Of a stretch of DNA of 64,000 nt, positions 8,437 to 15,453 are shown in pieces. Numbering within the stretch: the first letter of the stretch is position 1; every line of letters begins with the position of its first letter. Under the pieces are notes generated by a model that saw nothing but the letters and a program-made list of their open reading frames with translations, was not told where the DNA came from and made no database searches. The stretch lies in NCBI RefSeq assembly GCF_900537115.1, contig NZ_UNRG01000005.1, forward strand, positions 160,539 to 224,538. Reading direction: 5' to 3'. The DNA comes from Arthrobacter sp. Alg241-R88. Its GTDB lineage: Bacteria; Actinomycetota; Actinomycetes; Actinomycetales; Micrococcaceae. A program made the translations under genes and the position numbers.

Positions 8437-8574
8437 TCAGCGATCAAACTTATCCACAGGCAACCCGTCCTTGGTCTTATCACCGAGGCGGAAAATTGGA
8501 AAGTAATAAAGCAGGCCGGCAACTAAGAGCGCGCGGCCCGCATCGCGCATAAGCAAGAATGCAGGGCGCACCAA
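8437..8574 (-). CDS. Small putative membrane protein, 45 aa
   Basis: A minus-strand frame starting TTG (then VRPAFLLMRDAG) with AGGGG 7 nt upstream. It contains one hydrophobic stretch (ALLVAGLLYYFPIF) followed by a charged tail (RLGDKTKDGLPVDKFDR) and a TGA at 8437-8439. Codons are compatible with a real gene and the protein has a sensible one-helix topology. It diverges from the PPOX gene, and both flank the palindrome at 8594-8610. It could be chance; conservation has not been tested. Confidence 0.4.
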   Translation of the reverse strand: MVRPAFLLMRDAGRALLVAGLLYYFPIFRLGDKTKDGLPVDKFDR

Positions 8575-8593
8575 CAAACTGCCCCTAGCGCAT

Positions 8594-8610
8594 TTCTACG
8601 TAACGTAGAA
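8594..8610. promoter_or_regulatory. Perfect palindrome, candidate operator
   Basis: TTCTACGT-A-ACGTAGAA, an 8+1+8 perfect inverted repeat, ends 10 nt before the PPOX-family ATG and overlaps the likely -10 region (TAACGT). It also lies about 20 nt upstream of the divergent 45-aa ORF. The symmetry suggests a dimeric repressor site. Confidence 0.5.
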
Positions 8611-8620
8611 GAATGGCAGC

Positions 8621-9055
8621 ATGATGTTTGAGCACACAGATGGAAATCCGGTCCTGGAACTCAGTGACGAGCAGTCCTGGCGCCTGTTGGAGGGGACCAA
8701 GCACGGACGGCTGGTGGTCTCGGTTGCCGGGGAACCGGATATCTTTCCCGTCAACTACGTCAGCTCGAGCGGCAAGCTGTATCTGAGGACTGCCCCAGGC
8801 AACAAGCTCGCCCAGCTGACCATCAATTCGGCGGTGCTCTTCGAGGCTGACGGCATCCTCTCGGACGAGGCGTGGTCCGTGGTCCTTCGGGGAAGAGCCC
8901 GGGTGCTGAGCAACTCGGCCGAACTGGCAGAGGTGGAGGAACTGGGCCTGAAGTCGTGGGTACCAACGCTCAAGGACTTCTACGTCGAGATCGAGCCCGT
9001 TGCCATTACCGGGCGCCATTTCCAGCTTGGGGACCAGCCGGAGCGCGGTTTCTAG
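8621..9055 (+). CDS. Pyridoxamine 5'-phosphate oxidase-family (split barrel) protein
   Basis: 144 aa with the flavin-reductase-like split-barrel fold. Features are LSDEQSWRLLEGTKHGRLVVSVAGEPDIFPVNYV, LYLRTAPGNKLAQL and VLFEADGI, then WSVVLRGRARVLSNSAEL. Small proteins of this type bind FMN, F420 or heme and act as reductases or are uncharacterised; the specific cofactor cannot be told. The start has two adjacent ATGs (8621, 8624). It is followed 17 nt later by vsr, which has its own promoter-like box. Confidence 0.8.
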   Translation: MMFEHTDGNPVLELSDEQSWRLLEGTKHGRLVVSVAGEPDIFPVNYVSSSGKLYLRTAPGNKLAQLTINSAVLFEADGILSDEAWSVVLRGRARVLSNSAELAEVEELGLKSWVPTLKDFYVEIEPVAITGRHFQLGDQPERGF

Positions 9056-9060
9056 GAATC

Positions 9061-9066
9061 TAGACT
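9061..9066 (+). promoter_or_regulatory. -10 box (TAGACT) of a leaderless promoter for vsr
   Basis: TAGACT lies 6 nt before the vsr ATG at 9073, directly after the stop of the PPOX gene. It implies an own, leaderless transcript. Confidence 0.45.
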
Positions 9067-9072
9067 GAAAGC

Positions 9073-9537
9073 ATGGCGGATAAGCTGAGCCCGGAGCAGC
9101 GCAGCTGGAACATGTCACGGATCCGGGGGAAGGACACCAAGCCCGAGCTGCTGGTGCGCAGGCTCCTCCACGCCAAGGGGTACCGCTACCGTCTGCACGG
9201 GAGAACCGGGGGCACGCGGCTTCCGGGCAATCCGGATCTCGTCTTCGCCGGCCGCCGCAAGGTCATTTTCGTCAACGGATGCTTCTGGCATTTCCATGAC
9301 TGCCGGGTGGGCCAGCACGCCCCCAAAGCGAACGCTGAGTTTTGGGAGGCAAAGCGCTCACGTACCAAGGAACGCGACGCCGGCCAGCGCCGCTTGCTGG
9401 AGGAAGCCGGCTGGGAGGTGCTCACCGTGTGGGAATGCGAGCTCAAGGATGGATCTGCACTAGAGGCGCACCTGGTGCAGTTTCTGGAAAAAGAACCCCA
9501 CGCTTCCAGTGGGGCCCCAAACAGACAGCATTCTTGA
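9073..9537 (+). CDS. vsr: Very short patch repair endonuclease (Vsr)
   Basis: 154 aa. Vsr nicks 5' of a T:G mismatch created by deamination of 5-methylcytosine. Hallmarks seen are SPEQRSWNMSRIRGKDTKPELLVRRLLHAKGYRYRLH, the catalytic-Asp strand LPGNPDLVF, KVIFVNGCFWHFHDC (metal-binding His/Cys) and the ANAEFWEAK segment. The length is normal for the family. No cytosine-C5 methyltransferase gene is adjacent or elsewhere in the window, so this is an orphan copy. A type IV McrBC pair lies 5 kb away. Confidence 0.92.
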   Translation: MADKLSPEQRSWNMSRIRGKDTKPELLVRRLLHAKGYRYRLHGRTGGTRLPGNPDLVFAGRRKVIFVNGCFWHFHDCRVGQHAPKANAEFWEAKRSRTKERDAGQRRLLEEAGWEVLTVWECELKDGSALEAHLVQFLEKEPHASSGAPNRQHS

Positions 9538-9656
9538 GGCAATCTTTAGCCTCTCCCACAGCAACCCTTGATGTGGGTCCGGAAGGATGACTGCATTGTC
9601 CCGTTTGGAGGACTGCAGCACAAAGAGTCCGGAGCACCAGCATCCCCTTTCGCCAG

Positions 9657-10904
9657 CTAACTGCGCCGCGCCAAGAGCGCCGCATTCAAGGCAGACGCCG
9701 AGGAAGGACTGCTGTTGATGCGCCAGTCGGCCTCCTTCTGCAAGTGGAACCAGACGAACCCCATAACATCGGGCTGGGCGGCAAGGTAGGACACCAGGCT
9801 GGTGTTCCATTCGGCTTTCGAACCGCCGGCCTCGCTGGACGCCGTCTCGGCAATCAGGATTGGTTTACCCGGCGCGAGGGTTCGGAGCGCCGCAATGCCC
9901 GGAGCAAAGAGATCCTGGGGCGAAACCCAGCTGCTCCATGCTGTGGACGTGCCCCAGTTGTACCCGTCGAGGGCCACAACATCCACGTAGCCCGCGCCCG
10001 GATAAAGCCCCGCCAGATCCGTAGAGCCCCAGTAGGGAACATTCGGAGACCACACCCATTGGACGTTGCTGGCTCCGGTAGAGGCAACGACGTCGTGGAC
10101 GTGCTGCCAGGCCTGGACGTAGTCGCCCGGCTGATTGCCATTCGCCGATTCCGCCCACGGATACCAGTTGCCATTCATCTCATGGGCAAAGCGGAGCATC
10201 ACCGGCTGGCCCCAGGCAGCAAGGGACTGGCCCCACTCCCGAAGGCGGCCATCAAAGTCGCCGGCGGTGATCCGGTCAAGGGCATACGCAGGCTGCTCAA
10301 CGCCACCGCCCCAAGCCCACGGCTCCCACGTCACAAGCGGGACGGCTCCGCGGGCGCGCACCGCGTTCAGCTCCGTCAGTGGAGGCGACTGAAGAAAGTC
10401 TTTGTAAATGAGGACCATGGAGGGGCTCTCCCCCGCCAATACAGATACTTCGTCGAGTTCCGCGGCAGCCAGTGCTCCGCCAGGAGTGGCCACTCCAAAA
10501 CGCAAGGAGTCCGTGCTGACGGTAGGCGGCTGGGGCGCCGGGGCGGCCTCCACAACGAACGGAGCGGAGGCTTTGATGGACGACGTCTTGGCTGTGACTA
10601 TGACGGGGCCGCTGGATTCAGCAGGGATGGTGATGCCGGTACTGAATGCGCCCGTAGCTGTGGTTTTGAAAGGAAAGGTCGTGGAACCCACAATTACCGT
10701 CCCTGTTGTTGATGCCTTAAATCCCGTGCCGGAAACGGTAACAGCAGAGCCCGCAGGCCCGGATGAAGGACTCAAGGCGATCTGGCCAGCCGGGGCAGCA
10801 TGTGCAGGTTGGATAAAGGCCACAGCCATTCCGGCTGCCACCACAAAGGCTATAACAAAAGTTCTCAGCGACCTCAACACAACAACTATTCTCCGCGTCT
10901 CCAT
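9657..10904 (-). CDS. Secreted GH26-like glycoside hydrolase with N-terminal IPT/TIG domain
   Basis: 415 aa. Signal peptide ending in PAHA (about residue 36). An IPT/TIG-type Ig fold at residues 38-115 (IALSPSSGPAGSAVTVSGTGF) and a Pro linker follow. From residue 130 there is a TIM-barrel with RFAHEMNGNWYPW, whose Glu is the probable acid/base, and ILIAETASSE, whose Glu is the probable nucleophile, as in GH26 beta-mannanases and related endoglycanases. It is exported and probably acts on a plant or fungal polysaccharide. No transporter for oligosaccharides is adjacent. Substrate is inferred only from the family. Confidence 0.85.
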   Translation of the reverse strand: METRRIVVVLRSLRTFVIAFVVAAGMAVAFIQPAHAAPAGQIALSPSSGPAGSAVTVSGTGFKASTTGTVIVGSTTFPFKTTATGAFSTGITIPAESSGPVIVTAKTSSIKASAPFVVEAAPAPQPPTVSTDSLRFGVATPGGALAAAELDEVSVLAGESPSMVLIYKDFLQSPPLTELNAVRARGAVPLVTWEPWAWGGGVEQPAYALDRITAGDFDGRLREWGQSLAAWGQPVMLRFAHEMNGNWYPWAESANGNQPGDYVQAWQHVHDVVASTGASNVQWVWSPNVPYWGSTDLAGLYPGAGYVDVVALDGYNWGTSTAWSSWVSPQDLFAPGIAALRTLAPGKPILIAETASSEAGGSKAEWNTSLVSYLAAQPDVMGFVWFHLQKEADWRINSSPSSASALNAALLARRS

Positions 10905-11103
10905 GCGGCCCGCTGCCGCTGATCTTTTTATACGAAATGCACTGGCTCAAGTATTGGACGTAAAAACCTGCAGTCTCATCAAGAAACACACAATTCTGTT
11001 CGGAAACCACTCCCGAGTATGCGCAGCAGCCCTAACCTGAAGGGGCGTTGATGCCCCGCCTACCCCCCGGTTTCCGGAGTGGAAGACCACAGCCGAAAGG
11101 ACA

Positions 11104-11517
11104 ATGATGACCCCGTCCAATGATGCCGGTCGCCCACTGGTGGACCAGGCCGTCCTGGACCGGCTGCGTGAGGAACTCGAGGAGGACGAGGGGTATTGCA
11201 GGGTCTTCGTGGGGAACTTCATTGACTACCTCCCGCATCGCATCGGGCGCCTGCGGTTGGCCCTGACCAGCGGAGACCTGGACGGGTCGGTGGACGCCGT
11301 CCTGAGCCTGAAGACATCCAGCCAGATGGTGGGCGCCCAGCGGCTCGCCAGCCTGGCAATGGCCCTGGAAGGCGAAATCCGGACCGGAGGGCCGGACGCT
11401 GACGCCGCCGTCGTCCTTCCCAGGCTCGCGGCCTCGTTCCTGAGGCGGATCAGCCAGTGCAGCCGGCAAACGATGAGCAGGCTGCAGGATCACTGTTCGC
11501 CGGGGGCGAGCCTGTAA
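11104..11517 (+). CDS. Hpt-like domain protein lacking the phospho-acceptor histidine
   Basis: 137 aa, a four-helix Hpt-type protein (LDRLREELEEDEGYCRVFVGNFIDYLPHRIGRL). Canonical Hpt domains carry AHxLKGSS; here the motif is V66-L67-S68-L69-K70-T71-S72-S73, so the phosphorylatable His is Leu67. LK and SS around it are kept, which makes the alignment unambiguous. It may bind a receiver domain without accepting phosphate. Its last 28 nt overlap the end of the convergent response-regulator gene. A GAAAGG ribosome-binding site precedes two adjacent ATGs; the first was used. Confidence 0.75.
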   Translation: MMTPSNDAGRPLVDQAVLDRLREELEEDEGYCRVFVGNFIDYLPHRIGRLRLALTSGDLDGSVDAVLSLKTSSQMVGAQRLASLAMALEGEIRTGGPDADAAVVLPRLAASFLRRISQCSRQTMSRLQDHCSPGASL

Positions 11518-12257
11518 CCTACGCCGCGAACCGTCTGGAGCCAGCGCGGCTTCTGCGGAGAATCACCAAGTTTCTTGCGCAGGTTTCCCATGTGGACCTC
11601 GACTGACCGCTCGTCAGCTTCGCTGATGTAACCCCCGACGTCGTAATCCTCGTCCCGTAGCCGGCGCACCAGGTCCGATTTGGTACGGACAGTCCTGCCT
11701 GCCTCCAGCAGGGCGTGCAGGAGTTCGAACTCGGTGCGGGTCAGGTTCATCTCGGCGCCGTCCACGGTTACCGTGCGGGAGGCATAGCTCAGCTCCAGGC
11801 CGTTATGGCTGTAATTTCCCCGCTCGGGATGCGCCTGGCCATCCGCGGACGCCTCGACTCCGGCAGCTTCCGCGGCGTCGGGAACGGTACGGGGGCGGCG
11901 CATCATCGCAGCGATGCGGGCGCGCAGCTCCCTCGGGCGGAACGGCTTTGTAAGGTAATCGTCCGCTCCGGACTCGAGGCCTATGAGGGTATCCAGCTCT
12001 TCAGTCCGGGCCGTCAGCATCACGATATAGGCGTCAGAAAACTCGCGGATCTGCCGGGAGACCTCAAAACCGTCGATGTCCGGCAAGCCAAGGTCCAGGG
12101 TGATGACATCCGGATTGAGGGTCTTCGCAGTAAGGACACCTTCGGCGCCGCTGCTTGCCACGGTCACGTCAAAGCCTGCCTGGGTCAGCACAGTCCGAAC
12201 CAGTTCCCGAATGTCGTGGTCATCCTCGATGACCAGTCCGACACGTGCATCACTCAT
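11490..12257 (-). CDS. Response regulator, OmpR/PhoB family
   Basis: 255 aa. Receiver domain (residues 5-120) with the acidic pair E11-D12, phospho-acceptor D55 (VITLDLGLPD), T82 (MLTARTEE) and K105 (LTKPF). A linker of about 30 residues is followed by a winged-helix DNA-binding domain with LTRTEFELLHALLEAG and the closing VRGVGYRL. It is divergent from the histidine kinase at 12352, from which it presumably receives phosphate, and convergent with the Hpt-like gene. GAGGGG 6 nt before ATG serves as ribosome-binding site. Confidence 0.92.
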   Translation of the reverse strand: MSDARVGLVIEDDHDIRELVRTVLTQAGFDVTVASSGAEGVLTAKTLNPDVITLDLGLPDIDGFEVSRQIREFSDAYIVMLTARTEELDTLIGLESGADDYLTKPFRPRELRARIAAMMRRPRTVPDAAEAAGVEASADGQAHPERGNYSHNGLELSYASRTVTVDGAEMNLTRTEFELLHALLEAGRTVRTKSDLVRRLRDEDYDVGGYISEADERSVEVHMGNLRKKLGDSPQKPRWLQTVRGVGYRLAPGEQ

Positions 12258-12351
12258 AGTGCCCCCTCAGCAGCCAACGTCAGAAGTATAGCTGGCTGCG
12301 GATATCCTGCTGATATGGCCTCGCACACCTTGTCCCGTAAGTTTCTGCGCC

Positions 12352-14007
12352 ATGACTAACCCTGATGCGTGGTCCTCTGGCCGGGTAAGGTTCTTTCGGC
12401 GTCCTTTCCATGAGTACCGGCTGACGGACCGGGTGGCGCTCAGCCAGATGCCCCTGTTTGTGACGACGATCCTGACAGCCTTCCTGATCTGGGCGTTCTT
12501 CCCGGCCACCATGAACAATCCGCTTTTTGTCGCGTTCCTGGTGTCGCAGGCCGCAATCATGGCCCTCTGCTACCTGGTTCCCTGGGAGCGGTTGCCCTAC
12601 ACGAGCTTCCTGATTCTTCCGCTGCTGGATTTCGTCTCCATTGCCCTCGGCAGGGAAGGCGGGCAGGAAAGCCTGACGGGTATCAGCCTTCTTGCCGTGT
12701 TCCCGGTGATCTGGCTCTGCGCCTCCGGCTACTACCCGAGGGCTGCTTTGTGGCTGTCTTTCCTGGCGCCGCTGGCAATCATCTGGGTTCCGCTGCTGAT
12801 CAAAGGAAGCTTTACGGCGCAGGATTTTGCGCGGTCGTTGCTCCTGCCCGTCATGATGCTCGGCATCGGTGTTTCCGTAAGTGTCCTGACGCTCAGCATG
12901 ATGCGGCAGCAGCGGGAACTGGAGGATAAGGACGCGCAATTGCAGGCCAACCTGCGCACCAGCCAGCGCCAGGAAGCGCTGTTGAACACCGTCCTGGACA
13001 CTGTCCATCTGGGCGTCCTCGCCGTGGACGCGGATGGGCATGACGTGCTGATGAACCGGAAGCAGCGGACCAACCACGAACTGGCGCGGCCCAAGGAGAT
13101 AGCTGACCCTAACGAGTCCCAACTGCTCGTGTTCGGGCCGGACCGGAAGACGTTGGTTCCAGTGCAGGAACGCCCGGTCCGCCGTGCCGTCCTCGGGGAA
13201 ACCTTCACGGATTACCTTGTGTGGCTGGGCTCGGGCAAGGAGCAGCGGGCTTTCGTGACCACCGCCCGGGCCATGAAGGACGCTGAGGGGAAGTTCTCCG
13301 GCTCCGTGATTGCCTTCAGCGACGTTACGGACCTCGTCAACGCCCTGGCGGCAAAGGATGACTTCGTCTCCAGCGTCTCGCATGAATTCCGGACACCCCT
13401 GACGTCAATTCTTGGGTACGTGGAAATCCTGCTCGAAGATGAGCCGGCCGAGTCGCAGCGGGCCATGCTCGAGATCATCCGCAGGAACTCGGAGCGGCTA
13501 TTGACGTTGGTCAGCGACCTGCTTGCCAGCCGCCACGGACAGCTGATTGTCACGCCCCACTCCGTCGACGTGGCCGACCTGGTGCGCAGCAGCGTTTCCT
13601 CGGCCATGCCCAAGGCGGCCGCGTCAGGAGTGGTACTGGCCGCGGATACCCCGGAGCGGCTGGAGGCCCACGTGGACGGCCCGCGCATTTCCCAAGTGCT
13701 GGACAACCTCGTGTCCAACGCCATCAAGTACTCCCCCGACGGCGGCAACGTGCTGGTCACCCTGGCGCAGGAGGACGGCCACCTTACGTGCCGGGTCAGC
13801 GATACCGGCATGGGCATGAGCGCCGAAGACGCCTCGGAAGTGTTTGCCAAGTTCTTCCGCACCAGCAACGTCCGCAGGACAGCCATCCCTGGCGTTGGTT
13901 TGGGCCTGCCCATCAGCAAGGCCATCGTTGAGGCCCATGGCGGGAACATTGAAGTGGCAAGCTCGCTGGGCCAGGGAACCACGTTCACGTTCCGGGTCCC
14001 GGTGTAA
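12352..14007 (+). CDS. Sensor histidine kinase
   Basis: 551 aa. Six predicted transmembrane helices in residues 33-185, a PAS-like region (about 205-325), then HisKA with H344 in SHEFRTPL. The HATPase domain has NLVSNAIKYSPDGG (N box), DTGMGMS (G1), FFRTSNVRRTAIPGVGLGL (F/G2) and ends GTTFTFRVPV. It is membrane-bound with few extracellular loops, so it likely senses membrane or intramembrane signals. It is transcribed divergently from its probable partner response regulator, 94 nt away. No Shine-Dalgarno is obvious; TAAGTT 8 nt before ATG may allow a near-leaderless start. Confidence 0.92.
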   Translation: MTNPDAWSSGRVRFFRRPFHEYRLTDRVALSQMPLFVTTILTAFLIWAFFPATMNNPLFVAFLVSQAAIMALCYLVPWERLPYTSFLILPLLDFVSIALGREGGQESLTGISLLAVFPVIWLCASGYYPRAALWLSFLAPLAIIWVPLLIKGSFTAQDFARSLLLPVMMLGIGVSVSVLTLSMMRQQRELEDKDAQLQANLRTSQRQEALLNTVLDTVHLGVLAVDADGHDVLMNRKQRTNHELARPKEIADPNESQLLVFGPDRKTLVPVQERPVRRAVLGETFTDYLVWLGSGKEQRAFVTTARAMKDAEGKFSGSVIAFSDVTDLVNALAAKDDFVSSVSHEFRTPLTSILGYVEILLEDEPAESQRAMLEIIRRNSERLLTLVSDLLASRHGQLIVTPHSVDVADLVRSSVSSAMPKAAASGVVLAADTPERLEAHVDGPRISQVLDNLVSNAIKYSPDGGNVLVTLAQEDGHLTCRVSDTGMGMSAEDASEVFAKFFRTSNVRRTAIPGVGLGLPISKAIVEAHGGNIEVASSLGQGTTFTFRVPV

Positions 14008-14012
14008 CAAGG

Positions 14013-14205
14013 CCAGCGCGTACGACGGCGGCAGGCAGTCCGAGCGTTAGGCGCCGGTGCGGGCCTAACGTGGGCCAACGTACGACGGCGGCAGGGCAGC
14101 CCCAGCGTTAGCCCGCGTTCCGGGCCTGCCCTGGGCCCACGCCCGCCGGGTTCCCTGGCCGAGCCGGGCCCACGACCGCAGGGTTCCCCGGCCGAGCTTG
14201 CGAGG
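14013..14205 (+). repeat. Imperfect GC-rich direct repeats with internal hairpin
   Basis: Two copies of about 62 bp (14013-14075 and 14076-14139) share CGTACGACGGCGGCAGG and the AGCGTTAG block. A second duplicated block (GGTTCCC.GGCCGAGC) follows at about 14149-14196. Within the first copy CGTTAGGC (14045-14052) pairs with GCCTAACG (14063-14070), a terminator-like hairpin after the kinase gene. No gene is seen here. Confidence 0.6.
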
Positions 14206-15453
14206 TCAGGGAGCGGCCGGGGAGGTTAGGGGGCGGGTGGGGACTTCGCCCCAGGACTGGCGGGCGAGTTCCGCAATCGAGGCGAGGATTTCCGACGGCG
14301 GCCTGGACAGGTCCAGCGGGAACTCCACAATGTCGATGTCTGTGTTCAGGATGCGGCGCAGCTTGACCTCACCGGATCCAGCGTAGACCAGCCAGGCCGT
14401 GGGCACCGCCAAAGCGGTGCAGTGGGCGAGCATTTGGTAATGGTCGGCTGTGAGCGAGGCGCCGAGGTCGGACGCGGCCTTGTACTTGGCGTTGTAGACC
14501 ACCACGGGCCGTCCGCCCAGCAGGTGCACGGCATCCGGCCGCACGGACAACCGGTCCGCGTCCCGCACCGCCTCGCTGAGGAGCGCGTTGTACTGAAGCC
14601 GGAGCTCTCCCGGGTAGGCAGCCATCGCCTCCCGCAATGCCGTGCCGACAAAATCCTCAAACACCTGGGCCATGTCCACTACGAACGCAGCCGTCTGCTG
14701 CTTGCCCTGGCCCGCTTCAGCCGAGGCGTTCCGGAGAATGAGTTCCGCCAGGCGGAGGACGGAGTGGTAGCGGAGGTTCATCCGGCTGGCCGTCCACGGC
14801 GGCAGCGGCGCGCCGGCGGGAAGGCGGGTGACGGCGTCGAGCTTTCCCTTAAGCTGGCGCAGCCGGCTCAGCACCTCGGGACGGACCCGCGGCACCTGGC
14901 TCATCCGCTCCAGCGCGGCACGCAGGATACGGTTTTCGGCGATGTCCTCGCTGAACTCGTCGTAGGACACCTCGAGGGGCACCAGCATGCCGGGCCGCCG
15001 GGAAATCTGGTCCGAGATGCGGATGCGTCCCTTGACGGTGCGGAGCGCCTCGTCCACGGTGCGGTACCCCTGCAGCACACCGCGTCCCAGAGCCCGTTCG
15101 GCGAGCTGCGCCAGCGACTCAGCCAGCGCGCTCCAGAGCTCCCGGTCCTCCATGGCAGCGACGGAGTCGGGGCGGAACCCCTGGTCGCCCGCATAGCTGA
15201 GCAGGAACAGGAGCCGGCTGAGTCCCAGCCGGTCCTTGGGCCGGACGTCCAGTTGCACCGTGGGAGTCCGCACCGAGCCCACCTTGCCCACGGGCTCGAT
15301 CCGGTACAGGCCGAGGCCCATGGGCGACGCCTTGGCGAGGCCACTGGCGTTCAGGAACGAGGCGCTGGCCGGATCCAGCCGTTCCACCATCCCGCGGGAC
15401 ATTTCGTCCAGCACCAGGTGCCGGACAGATGCGCCGGGGTCAACGGCCTGCAA
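14206..15453 (-). CDS. mcrC: McrC family protein (nuclease subunit of type IV McrBC restriction)
   Basis: 415 aa with TTG start, overlapping the mcrB stop by 14 nt. McrC supplies the PD-(D/E)XK nuclease that cuts modified DNA after translocation by McrB. Seen are the N-terminal McrC region (YRIEPVGKVGSV, LDVRPKDRLGLSRLLFLLSYAG), IAENRILRAALERM, the VDMAQVFEDFVG helix and the nuclease core RPD307...YN321-A-K323-YK. The position normally Asp/Glu before A-K is Asn321. It is cytoplasmic and acts with the upstream gene product. A GTG at 15414 is an alternative start. Confidence 0.88.
   Translation of the reverse strand: MQAVDPGASVRHLVLDEMSRGMVERLDPASASFLNASGLAKASPMGLGLYRIEPVGKVGSVRTPTVQLDVRPKDRLGLSRLLFLLSYAGDQGFRPDSVAAMEDRELWSALAESLAQLAERALGRGVLQGYRTVDEALRTVKGRIRISDQISRRPGMLVPLEVSYDEFSEDIAENRILRAALERMSQVPRVRPEVLSRLRQLKGKLDAVTRLPAGAPLPPWTASRMNLRYHSVLRLAELILRNASAEAGQGKQQTAAFVVDMAQVFEDFVGTALREAMAAYPGELRLQYNALLSEAVRDADRLSVRPDAVHLLGGRPVVVYNAKYKAASDLGASLTADHYQMLAHCTALAVPTAWLVYAGSGEVKLRRILNTDIDIVEFPLDLSRPPSEILASIAELARQSWGEVPTRPLTSPAAP

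Noticed and set aside
9536..9577. Two small hairpins (GAGGC/GCCTC and CCCACA/TGTGGG) between vsr and the GH26 gene
   Set aside because: Stems are only 5-6 bp and lack a T run; too weak to call terminators.
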